Below, one piece after another: positions 1 to 5,050 of a stretch of DNA of 5,050 bases. How positions within the stretch are numbered: the first letter of the stretch is position 1; every line of letters begins with the position of its first letter. The DNA comes from an uncultured Chlamydiae bacterium (GTDB lineage Bacteria > Chlamydiota > Chlamydiia > Chlamydiales > SM23-39), in the NCBI GenBank assembly GCA_903909295.1, contig CAIVVG010000068.1, positions 1 through 5,050 of the forward strand, given 5' to 3'. A program made the position numbers and the translations under genes. Under the pieces are notes generated by a model. That model did no database searches. It saw only the letters and a program-made list of their open reading frames with translations, and had not been told where the DNA came from.

Positions 1-469
1 CATCGGCGGCGGCCATGTGCTCCACGTCCTTTGCGATTTGAGCATCGCCGCTGACAACGCCATCTTTGGACAAACAGGTCCCAAGGTGGGATCTTTTGAT
101 GGCGGCTATGGAGCGAGCTATCTCTCTCGCATCGTCGGACAGAAAAAGTCGCGCGAAATCTGGTTCTTGTGCCGTCAATATACGGCTGAGCAGGCGTACG
201 ATATGGGCCTCGTCAACTGCGTCGTCCCTTACGAGAAGTTGGAAGAAACGACCATCCAGTGGTGCCAAGAAATGCTGCAACACTCCCCCATCGCGCTCCG
301 CTGCCTCAAAGCGGCCCACAATGCCGATTGCGATGGCCAGGCGGGACTCCAAGAACTCGCCGGCAACGCCACGATGCTCTTTTACATGACTCCCGAAGGT
401 CAAGAAGGGCGCGAAGCCTTTAAACAGAAAAGGAAACCCAACTATGGCCAGTTCCCTAAGCGTCCCTAA
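1..469 (+). CDS. menB: 1,4-dihydroxy-2-naphthoyl-CoA synthase, C-terminal part (5' end outside window)
   Basis: Crotonase-family enzyme that cyclises o-succinylbenzoyl-CoA to 1,4-dihydroxy-2-naphthoyl-CoA in menaquinone synthesis, in the cytoplasm. The frame is open from base 2 (IGGGHV...) and stops with TAA at 467-469. The visible 155 residues are a little over half of a usual MenB (about 285 aa), so roughly 130 N-terminal residues lie upstream. Seen directly: the oxyanion-hole glycine run GGGH at the left edge; [14 protein letters not shown] at about 71-112, whose Asp (98-100) matches the catalytic Asp of the family (Asp163 in E. coli); the [10 protein letters not shown] stretch; and the C-terminal [14 protein letters not shown] and KRKPNY segments that complete the active site of a neighbouring subunit. 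The Gly at 77-79, where type II enzymes carry Asp, marks it as the bicarbonate-dependent type I class. First of three overlapping men genes. The family call is very secure. Confidence 0.97.
   Translation, partial: IGGGHVLHVLCDLSIAADNAIFGQTGPKVGSFDGGYGASYLSRIVGQKKSREIWFLCRQYTAEQAYDMGLVNCVVPYEKLEETTIQWCQEMLQHSPIALRCLKAAHNADCDGQAGLQELAGNATMLFYMTPEGQEGREAFKQKRKPNYGQFPKRP
430..434 (+). promoter_or_regulatory. Ribosome binding site of menA, inside menB
   Basis: AAGGA lies 9 nt upstream of the ATG at 444 and inside the last codons of menB. It supports the 444 start and hence the 26-nt overlap of the two genes. Confidence 0.55.
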
Positions 470-1316
470 GGCTTTCTTCCTAGCTGCAAGGCCCAGAACC
501 TGGATCGCGAGCATCAGCCCCGTCCTCATCGGCGCCTCTTTTGTGAAGGGCGTGAATGGCCCCTTGCTGCTGTGTACTTTGCTCTTCGCCCTCTTCATTC
601 AAATCGGCACTAACTTTGCCAATGACGCCTTCGACTTCCTAAAAGGAGCTGACACAGACGAGCGGAAAGGGCCTCCCCGCGCCGTACAGCAAGGATGGAT
701 CTCTGTTCAAGGGATGTTTTGGGCCACAGCGTTGGTATTTGGAGCGGCCCTTGTGGCGGCGCTCCCCCTCATCGCGATGATGGGCGCTTGGGCCTTTGCC
801 TTGAGCCTGCTCTGCGTCGCATTTGGCGTTCTCTACACCGGCGGCCCCAAACCCCTCGGCTACCTCGGACTCGGCGAAGTCCTTGTCTTGGTTTTCTTTG
901 GCCCCGTTGCTACCTGCGGCACCTACTACGTGCAAACACTCCAGTTCCACCCAGCCGTCTTCCTGGCCAGCTTAGCTCCCGGCCTCCTCTCCTGTTCCCT
1001 CATCGTCGCCAATAACTTGCGCGACTGGGAGACCGACAAAAAAGCCAATAAACGGACATTGATTGTTCGCTTCGGACAAACCTTTGGCCGTTGGGAATAT
1101 GTGGGCTGCATCGAGTTGGCCTCTCTCGTGCCGATCCTTTTGGTGACCCTCTGCGGAGCGCCTCTGCAATTGGGACTGCTCTCACTCATCTCCCTCCTCG
1201 CATTCCCTTTGTTACAAAGGGCCATGCAAGGGAGTGACTTTGTGCCGCTGCTGCAGGGGAGCGGCATGCTCCTTTGGGGATATACCCTCGCATTTTGTTT
1301 GTTAAATGGGATTTGA
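444..1316 (+). CDS. menA: 1,4-dihydroxy-2-naphthoate polyprenyltransferase
   Basis: UbiA-superfamily integral membrane prenyltransferase. It joins a polyprenyl diphosphate to 1,4-dihydroxy-2-naphthoate, with loss of CO2, giving demethylmenaquinone. The 290 residues match the usual family length. Seen directly: the N-terminal [15 protein letters not shown] segment typical of MenA; a first Asp-rich motif NDAFDF (N60, D61, D64) followed by D70 and D72; a second Asp-rich motif NNLRDWETD (N190, D194, D198) followed by KRTL (203-206). These two loops bind Mg2+ and diphosphate in the family. About eight or nine hydrophobic membrane spans fill the rest, for example about 41-58, 91-131, 142-160, 170-190, 221-257 and 269-288. 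The ATG overlaps menB by 26 nt in another frame and has an AAGGA site 9 nt upstream. Its 3' end overlaps menE by 11 nt. UbiA (ubiquinone) is the main alternative, but the motif style and the menB/menE neighbours favour MenA. Confidence 0.95.
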   Translation: MASSLSVPKAFFLAARPRTWIASISPVLIGASFVKGVNGPLLLCTLLFALFIQIGTNFANDAFDFLKGADTDERKGPPRAVQQGWISVQGMFWATALVFGAALVAALPLIAMMGAWAFALSLLCVAFGVLYTGGPKPLGYLGLGEVLVLVFFGPVATCGTYYVQTLQFHPAVFLASLAPGLLSCSLIVANNLRDWETDKKANKRTLIVRFGQTFGRWEYVGCIELASLVPILLVTLCGAPLQLGLLSLISLLAFPLLQRAMQGSDFVPLLQGSGMLLWGYTLAFCLLNGI

Positions 1317-2469
1317 GAGCGCCCTTAAAAGAGCAGGGGTACAAGCCGGAGACCGCATCGCCATCTGTCTTCCCCACGACGAACGGCTCCCCTCTCTCTT
1401 CTTTGCGATTTGGGAGCTGGGCGCCTCTGTCTGTCCCCTCAACCCCAAGCTCCCCCCCCTCGTCCTCGCCCGTTATTTAGAGCGCCTCGCCCCCTCCCTC
1501 TGCATCGACTCTTTTGACTCCTTTCCCCAAGCCAAACGGTGCCAGGGCGTCAGCCCCGATCTCCTCCTCTTTACATCCGGCTCAACCGGGACCCCTAAAA
1601 TTGCAGCCCTCTCCATCGAAAACCTCATGGCCAGCGCCAAGGGCTCCGTAGACGCCCTCGATCTACGAGCGGGCGACGAGTGGCTCGTCCAGCTCCCCCT
1701 CTACCATATTGGCGGCATCGCCCTCCTTTTTCGGTGCCTCGTCGCCCGAGCCAAGGCGGTTTTCGGGGGCACTCAGATCACCCACCTCTCCGCTGTGCCT
1801 GCGCAACTCTACCAAGCAACGCCCGTCTACCCCAAGCTCCGCTGCCTCCTTTTAGGCGGGGCCCCCGTCCGATCTTACCCCCCACAGCTACCCGTTTACG
1901 TGACGTACGGCCTCACCGAAATGAGCTCTCTGGTTGTCGCCCGGCGCCATCCCCCTTGCATAGACGGAAGATTTTATCTGGGAGACCCCTTGCCGGGGCG
2001 CACAGTGAAGTTGGTGGGTGAGGAGATTTTTGTCGGGGGGCCCTGCCTCTTTCAAGGGTACTGGGAAGGGGGCGTCCTAACCCCTGCTCCTGAGTGGTTC
2101 CCGACGGGAGATTTAGGGCACATCCACCCTCAAGAAGGGCTGACTGTCTTGGGCCGCAAAGACTGGCAGTTTATCTCTGGAGGGGAAAATATCCAGCCCG
2201 AGGAAATCGAGCGAGAGCTACTCAACATCCCCGGCGTCGAAGAGGCGGCTGTTTTTCCCTGGCCCGACGAGCAATATGGCCACCGCCCTGTGGCGGTGAT
2301 TCAGGGGAAACTGGAGTTGGATGTGATGCAGGTCGCCTTGAAAGACCGCCTCCCCAAATACAAGATCCCGACGAGGCTTTTGGTGTTAAAAACTTTCCCC
2401 AAAAACAGCCTAAAAATAAATAAAAAACTGATTTTTGAGTTTGTATCAAATTCCCTCACAGTTCCTTAA
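1306..2469 (+). CDS. menE: o-succinylbenzoate--CoA ligase, compact form
   Basis: ANL-superfamily (AMP-binding) enzyme that adenylates o-succinylbenzoate and transfers it to CoA, making the MenB substrate. Seen directly: phosphate-binding loop TSGSTGTPK (90-98); PLYHIGGIA (131-139), with the His common in MenE; LLLGGAP (181-187); YGLTE (201-205); PTGD (266-269); hinge GRKD (283-286); SGGENIQPEEIE (291-302); and a C-terminal PKNSLKINKK (365-374) in which K370 should be the catalytic lysine. At 387 aa it is shorter than E. coli or Bacillus MenE (about 450-490); the protein begins at the segment that normally follows the first 30-50 residues. The start is firm on its 5' side because an in-frame TAA (1303-1305) directly precedes the ATG. 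No Shine-Dalgarno is visible, so translation is probably coupled to menA across the 11-nt overlap. The A10 motif has L369 where Gly is usual. The last codons are AT-rich compared with the body. Confidence 0.92.
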   Translation: MGFESALKRAGVQAGDRIAICLPHDERLPSLFFAIWELGASVCPLNPKLPPLVLARYLERLAPSLCIDSFDSFPQAKRCQGVSPDLLLFTSGSTGTPKIAALSIENLMASAKGSVDALDLRAGDEWLVQLPLYHIGGIALLFRCLVARAKAVFGGTQITHLSAVPAQLYQATPVYPKLRCLLLGGAPVRSYPPQLPVYVTYGLTEMSSLVVARRHPPCIDGRFYLGDPLPGRTVKLVGEEIFVGGPCLFQGYWEGGVLTPAPEWFPTGDLGHIHPQEGLTVLGRKDWQFISGGENIQPEEIERELLNIPGVEEAAVFPWPDEQYGHRPVAVIQGKLELDVMQVALKDRLPKYKIPTRLLVLKTFPKNSLKINKKLIFEFVSNSLTVP

Positions 2470-2471
2470 GA

Positions 2472-2497
2472 ACAGATCTGTCCAAAAAACGATCTGT
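2472..2497 (+). repeat. GATCTGT repeats and small inverted repeat after menE
   Basis: ACAGATCTGT (2472-2481) is a perfect 10-nt palindrome. GATCTGT occurs twice directly (2475-2481 and 2491-2497), so ACAGATC (2472-2478) can also pair with the second copy as a 7-bp stem with a 12-nt loop. This could be an operator-like site or a weak stem-loop at the end of the men operon. No T-tract follows, so it is not a typical intrinsic terminator. Confidence 0.35.
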
Positions 2498-2501
2498 GAT
2501 C

Positions 2502-2507
2502 TATAAT
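2502..2507 (+). promoter_or_regulatory. Possible -10 box for the TPR gene, distal candidate
   Basis: A perfect TATAAT lies between menE and the palindromic element. The matching -35 position (2479-2484, TGTCCA) is only a 3/6 match to TTGACA. If this promoter is used, transcription starts near 2514 and the whole palindrome sits in the 5' untranslated leader of the TPR mRNA. Low confidence. Confidence 0.25.
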
Positions 2508-2540
2508 CTGCTGCTTTGTACTTATACCGGGAGTGATTCA

Positions 2541-2575
2541 AAAATCGGGCTCTGCCAAGGAGGCGCCCTGATTTT
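2541..2575 (+). terminator. Possible terminator-like stem-loop downstream of menE
   Basis: AAAATCGGGC (2541-2550) pairs with GCCC (2565-2568) and GATTTT (2570-2575) across a single bulged T2569, with an inner GCC/GGC (2554-2556, 2562-2564) around an AAGGA loop. It ends in four T that are themselves paired and is followed by GGG, so it lacks a proper free T-tract. It is mutually exclusive with the longer palindrome that contains it. Confidence 0.3.
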
Positions 2576-2625
2576 GGGTCAGGCGAAGCCGGCGCCGGCA
2601 GAACCGATTTGTGAATTACAAGCGG

Positions 2626-2631
2626 TATAAT
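2626..2631 (+). promoter_or_regulatory. Possible -10 box next to the TPR start, proximal candidate
   Basis: TATAAT is part of the right terminal arm of the palindromic element. No good -35 is seen at 16-18 nt upstream (2603-2608 is ACCGAT). Transcription would start near 2638, leaving a leader of only about 9 nt before the ATG at 2647. It may be nothing more than the AT-rich end of the repeat. Confidence 0.25.
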
Positions 2632-2637
2632 AAAAAT

Positions 2638-2641
2638 AGGA
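2638..2641 (+). promoter_or_regulatory. Weak ribosome binding site deciding the TPR start
   Basis: AGGA ends 5 nt before ATG 2647. The alternative GTG at 2611 is preceded by GGCAGAACCGATTT, with no purine-rich site at a usable distance. This favours the 691-aa product. Confidence 0.5.
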
Positions 2642-2646
2642 TTAAC

Positions 2647-4722
2647 ATGGCCGTACAAGCACACCCCCTCCGACGTCTTTTTACCCGTTTCTTCCCCCGC
2701 AAAATCACCTCTTCGCTCCCTAAGGAAAAAATCGAGGCGGAAGCGCTCACGCCGGAACAAAAAAAGGATCTCGCCGACCGTTATTTGAATCAAGGAGAAC
2801 TGCAACTACTTCAGGGGAATCTCAACGCCCTTTCTCTTTTTGAAGCGGCCTCTGCCCTAGACGGCGATCATTACGCAACGTGGTATCGACAAGGCCTCGC
2901 ATTTTTCGAATACGGCTCCGAAGAGGGAAAAGAAAAATCGCTGTTGCTAGCCGGCAAATATTTCAAGATGGCCCTCCAACTCAATCCCAACTGTTTTGAT
3001 GCTTGGGTGGCTTGGGGAAATGCCCTTCTTCAATTAGGGCGTTTTTACCAAGAACACCACTTCCACACGGAAGCGAGAGACAAATACCAAAAAGCGCTCG
3101 AACTCTCTACCGGTCAATCCCAACAAATCCTCGCTGAACTATGGTGGGATTACGGAATCGTCTGGTCTGAAATTGCGGGGCACTCGGGAGAGGCGCTCGA
3201 TACGCGAATCGCGATTGAGGCATTTCAAAATGCGATGAAGCTTCAAGAAAACCCCTCCTCCGAATTCTGGAACGACTGCGGCAAGGCCTATTTAGAAATG
3301 GGACTTTTGATCAACGACGACCGCCTCTATTTCCAATCGATCGATTACCTACAAAAAGCGATCATCCAAACGCCCCACTACTTCGACGGATGGATGTCGC
3401 TCGCCGAAGCCCAATCGCAACTCTATATCAACACCCTCGATGAGCGCTTTGCGACGAAAGCGGCCGACGCCTATGCCACCGCAAGCAGATTGGCGCCCCA
3501 AGACCCCCAAGTTTGGCTTGGCTGGGGCCAACTCCTCGGCGAATCGGGCCGTCTGAACAAAGATCCCAAGAAACTCCACTCCAGTATCGAAAAGTGCGCC
3601 CGTGCGGCCACCCTCGATCCAGAAGACCCCCTCGCCGTCAGCCAATGGGTCGAATCGCTCTCCGTTTTAGGATCGATCACCTCCCGCCTCGATTTTTTGA
3701 TCGAAGCCGAACATAAAATCTTGAAAGCCACCGACCAATTCCCCGACGACCCCGACCTCTGGTACGCCTACGGCATTTGCCTCATCGGCTTTGCCCACTA
3801 CTACGCCGATCCCGATTACTGCGAAATGGCCATTGAAAAACTCCAATACGGCCTATCAATTGACCGGACCGATGCAGAAATCTGGCACGCCTTAGGGATC
3901 GCCCACAAACTCTACGCCGACCTCACTGAGGACATTGACCTCATTGAGCGAGCCAACCGCTTTTTAGCTCGCGCCATGGATCTAAAACCCTCCTATCCCG
4001 CCCTCGTGTTTGATACAGCTTGCGTCCTCTTGCATTTGAGCGAAGCCAAAGAAGACCTCTCTCCCCTACAAGAATCGATCGCCCTCTTTGAGTCCCTCCT
4101 CCAAAAGCAAAAAGAGGCTCTTCTCGGCCATCCCGAATGGCTCTACCAATACGCCTCTGCGATGGAGTGGCTCGGCGCATTCAGCGACGACGACGCCCCC
4201 TTTGCCAGAGCAATCGAAGTCTTTTCCCACCTCCTCCTCATCGACCCCGACTTCCCCCGCATCCACGCCCAGATCGCCCACTGCTACGTCCAGCTCGGCC
4301 ATATCAGCGCCGAATCGGACTTCTACAAACGAGCCATCCACTTCTTCCGCCTCGCCGTCCGCCAAGACGAAGAGAACGAGCAGATCTGGCTCGATTGGGG
4401 CCTTGCCCTAATCGACCTCGCCCACCTCACGATCGACGCCGACCTCATGGGCCAGCTCTACCTCGACGCCGAGCAAAAGATCTCCCGCGCCGGCCAACTC
4501 GGCTCCAGCAGCGCCCACTACTCCCTCGCCTGCCTGTACTCCCTGCTCGGCCGCCTGAACGAATCGATGGAACTCATCCTAAAAGCCCTCGAAACCCGTT
4601 CCCTCCCCCACATAGAACAACTGGGCGAAGACGAATGGCTCTTCAACCTCCGCCAAACCGAAGGGTTCGCCCGCTTCATCGCCGCCCTCGAAGCCAAACT
4701 CCAACAATCTAGAGAAGAGTAG
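2647..4722 (+). CDS. Tetratricopeptide-like repeat protein with a 41-residue period
   Basis: Helical-repeat protein of 691 aa, probably a soluble protein-binding scaffold; no specific role can be read from it. No membrane span and no convincing signal peptide; the N-terminus is basic (HPLRRLFTRFFPRK, 6-19). From about residue 45 to 650 it is built of TPR-like units: a helix starting with W/F-x-x-x-G, a loop, then a helix ending in K/R-A-x-x-L-x-P. The leading aromatic falls at W79, W120, W167, W208, W249, W290, W372, W413 and W581, with equivalent positions at 331, 454, 499 and 540; most steps are exactly 41 residues against 34 in canonical TPR. The extra residues lengthen the loop between the two helices. 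The C-terminal end (about 661-685, DEWLFNLRQTEGFARFIAAL) resembles the closing motif of many TPR proteins. ATG 2647 is preferred over the in-frame GTG at 2611 (703 aa): AGGA at 2638-2641 is well spaced from the ATG, while the GTG has no such site and lies inside the palindrome. It appears to be a single-gene unit. Confidence 0.85.
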   Translation: MAVQAHPLRRLFTRFFPRKITSSLPKEKIEAEALTPEQKKDLADRYLNQGELQLLQGNLNALSLFEAASALDGDHYATWYRQGLAFFEYGSEEGKEKSLLLAGKYFKMALQLNPNCFDAWVAWGNALLQLGRFYQEHHFHTEARDKYQKALELSTGQSQQILAELWWDYGIVWSEIAGHSGEALDTRIAIEAFQNAMKLQENPSSEFWNDCGKAYLEMGLLINDDRLYFQSIDYLQKAIIQTPHYFDGWMSLAEAQSQLYINTLDERFATKAADAYATASRLAPQDPQVWLGWGQLLGESGRLNKDPKKLHSSIEKCARAATLDPEDPLAVSQWVESLSVLGSITSRLDFLIEAEHKILKATDQFPDDPDLWYAYGICLIGFAHYYADPDYCEMAIEKLQYGLSIDRTDAEIWHALGIAHKLYADLTEDIDLIERANRFLARAMDLKPSYPALVFDTACVLLHLSEAKEDLSPLQESIALFESLLQKQKEALLGHPEWLYQYASAMEWLGAFSDDDAPFARAIEVFSHLLLIDPDFPRIHAQIAHCYVQLGHISAESDFYKRAIHFFRLAVRQDEENEQIWLDWGLALIDLAHLTIDADLMGQLYLDAEQKISRAGQLGSSSAHYSLACLYSLLGRLNESMELILKALETRSLPHIEQLGEDEWLFNLRQTEGFARFIAALEAKLQQSREE

Positions 4723-4810
4723 CGGCTGATCTATTTGGAATGCTCCTTGGAGCGTTGCTGCACGAGGCGTGCAGAGCAGAGATCGAAGAGGCGAGAAAAG
4801 CCCTCGCACT

Positions 4811-4849
4811 CCCCAGAAAAAGTTCAGAAAACAACCTCTTTTTTTGGGG
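4811..4849 (+). terminator. Stem-loop downstream of the TPR gene, possible 3' end
   Basis: CCCCAGAAAAAG (4811-4822) pairs with CTTTTTTTGGGG (4838-4849) over 12 positions with one G-U and a 15-nt loop. Its seven T lie within the stem rather than after it, so it is not a textbook intrinsic terminator on either strand. It begins 88 nt after the TPR stop and could protect or define the mRNA 3' end. Confidence 0.35.
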
Positions 4850-4865
4850 TATGGGGCCTCCCCAC

Positions 4866-4917
4866 CTCTGCGTACTCAGCGCTATCTCTGCCTTCTCTGC
4901 CTTCTCTGCGCTGAGAG
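4866..4917. repeat. CTCTGC-rich tandem repeat within an inverted repeat
   Basis: TCTCTGCCT is repeated in tandem (4885-4893 and 4894-4902), followed by a partial third unit TCTCTGC (4903-4909). The tract is flanked by a perfect 8-nt inverted pair, CTCAGCGC (4875-4882) and GCGCTGAG (4908-4915), and preceded by CTCTGCGT (4867-4873). On the minus strand it reads as CGCAGAG/GGCAGAG units. From memory, similar CTCTGCG/CGCAGAG tracts occur between genes in many unrelated bacterial genomes and are often miscalled as short ORFs; their origin is unclear to me. Confidence 0.55.
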
Positions 4918-4952
4918 GGTGTTCTGTAAAAAAATTTTGATCGATTTTTCGG

Positions 4953-5046
4953 TTCTTTTGAGCCTATTTTCGATGCAAAAATGGGGGGCTATATACTGTT
5001 GTCGATATTGCCCCCCATATTTGAAGTCGAAAAGAGGCCAAAATAA
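4953..5046. repeat. Second long imperfect inverted repeat, probably continuing past the window
   Basis: Blocks pair in order: TTCTTTTG (4953-4960) with CAAAATAA (5039-5046), 7/8; GCCTATTTTCGA (4962-4973) with TCGAAAAGAGGC (5027-5038), 11/12; CAAAAATGGGGGGC (4976-4989) with GCCCCCCATATTTG (5010-5023), 13/14, including a perfect 9-bp ATGGGGGGC/GCCCCCCAT. The loop is the 20 nt 4990-5009. About 31 of 34 positions pair. The right arm stops 4 nt before the window edge, so the true outer end may not be visible. A MITE or palindromic intergenic repeat is likeliest. A large bidirectional transcript-end hairpin is possible, but no T-tract follows the G/C stem. Confidence 0.6.
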
Positions 5047-5050
5047 TCCA

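Larger units (their letters stand above)
2515..2636. repeat. Long imperfect inverted repeat, MITE-like or structured leader
   Basis: The two halves are complementary through a series of blocks in the same order: TTATACCG (2522-2529) with CGGTATAA (2623-2630); GTGATTCA (2533-2540) with TGAATTAC (2612-2619, one G-U); AAATCGG (2542-2548) with CCGATTT (2604-2610); TCTGCC (2551-2556) with GGCAGA (2597-2602); GGCGCC (2562-2567) with GGCGCC (2591-2596). This gives about 35 bp, broken by small loops, around a centre that includes CTGA/TCAG (2568-2571, 2579-2582). A weaker outer extension reaches TTTGTAC on the left and TAAAAA on the right. The length, near-equal arms and intergenic position suggest a miniature inverted-repeat element. 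A regulatory hairpin in the leader is the alternative. No target-site duplication could be fixed. Confidence 0.6.
4723..5050. other. Gene-free stretch rich in inverted repeats
   Basis: This 328-nt stretch follows the TPR stop codon and shows no credible gene. Its only ORF of note (4740-4940, + strand) translates the hairpins and the CTCTGC repeat into low-complexity sequence. Besides the elements listed separately it holds short stems: GCTCC/GGAGC (4742-4753), CTGCACG/CGTGCAG around AGG (4758-4774), GCGAG/CTCGC (4791-4807), and TGGGG/CCCCA around CCT (4852-4864). An A7T4 run (4928-4938) leads into the final palindrome. Such a density of stems suggests accumulated repeat elements and transcript ends rather than coding DNA. 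Confidence 0.6.

Noticed and set aside
639..950. Minus-strand ORF opposite menA
   Set aside because: The menA frame carries clear UbiA motifs here; the antisense product has no family features.
1452..1459. Run of eight C within menE as a phase-variable tract
   Set aside because: It encodes Leu-Pro-Pro-Leu in a conserved position (after PLNPK) and the strand is C-rich in general; there is no further sign of phase variation.
1274..1480. ORF bridging the menA/menE junction in a third frame
   Set aside because: Low-complexity Ser/Pro product; menE in the correct frame covers this region with ANL motifs.
2611..2646. GTG start giving a 703-residue TPR protein
   Set aside because: No ribosome site precedes it and it lies inside the inverted repeat; ATG 2647 has AGGA at good spacing.
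4137..4712. 191-residue ORF in another frame of the TPR gene
   Set aside because: Its Pro/Arg-rich low-complexity product is what C-rich codons give when shifted; the TPR frame explains the region.
2647..4722. Sel1-like repeat protein
   Set aside because: The period (41) falls in the Sel1 range, but the Sel1 consensus (LG..Y..G.GV..D...A..W) is absent; the helix motifs fit TPR.
4740..4940. 66-residue ORF on the + strand after the TPR gene
   Set aside because: It translates hairpins and the CTCTGC repeat into low-complexity LCVLSAISAFSAFSALRG, has no ribosome site and resembles no family I recognise.
4723..5050. CRISPR array, tRNA or rRNA in the terminal non-coding stretch
   Set aside because: No regularly spaced repeats with unique spacers, and no cloverleaf or rRNA-like sequence could be found.

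Overview
The window holds four genes, all on the + strand, and two structured intergenic stretches. The first three genes are a tightly packed piece of a menaquinone (vitamin K2) operon: the 3' end of menB (1-469, cut by the window edge), complete menA (444-1316) and complete menE (1306-2469). Neighbouring genes overlap by 26 and 11 nt. After 177 nt comes a 691-residue tetratricopeptide-like repeat protein (2647-4722). The last 328 nt (4723-5050) hold no credible gene but many inverted repeats.

Organism: a bacterium using the classical o-succinylbenzoate (Men) route rather than the futalosine route. The DNA is moderately GC-rich, with a markedly C-rich coding strand. The MenB is of the bicarbonate-dependent type known from E. 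coli. My impression from the compact MenE and the style of the TPR protein is an environmental chlamydia-like (Parachlamydiales/Waddlia-type) bacterium. This is a weak inference, and other Gram-negative lineages are possible.

Pathway: MenE activates o-succinylbenzoate to its CoA thioester, MenB cyclises that to 1,4-dihydroxy-2-naphthoyl-CoA, and MenA prenylates the naphthoate at the membrane to give demethylmenaquinone. The other steps (MenF, MenD, MenH, MenC, thioesterase, MenG) are not in view, and menC does not lie between menB and menE.

The least ordinary parts are non-coding or architectural. (i) A long imperfect palindrome of about 110-120 nt (about 2515-2636) lies between menE and the TPR gene, ends 10 nt before the TPR start codon and carries a TATAAT at its right end. 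(ii) A second long imperfect palindrome (4953-5046, possibly continuing past the window) shares a 13/15-nt core with the first, which suggests a small MITE-like or BIME-like repeat family. (iii) The TPR protein repeats at a strict spacing of 41 residues instead of 34. (iv) A short CTCTGC-rich tandem repeat inside an inverted repeat lies at about 4866-4917.
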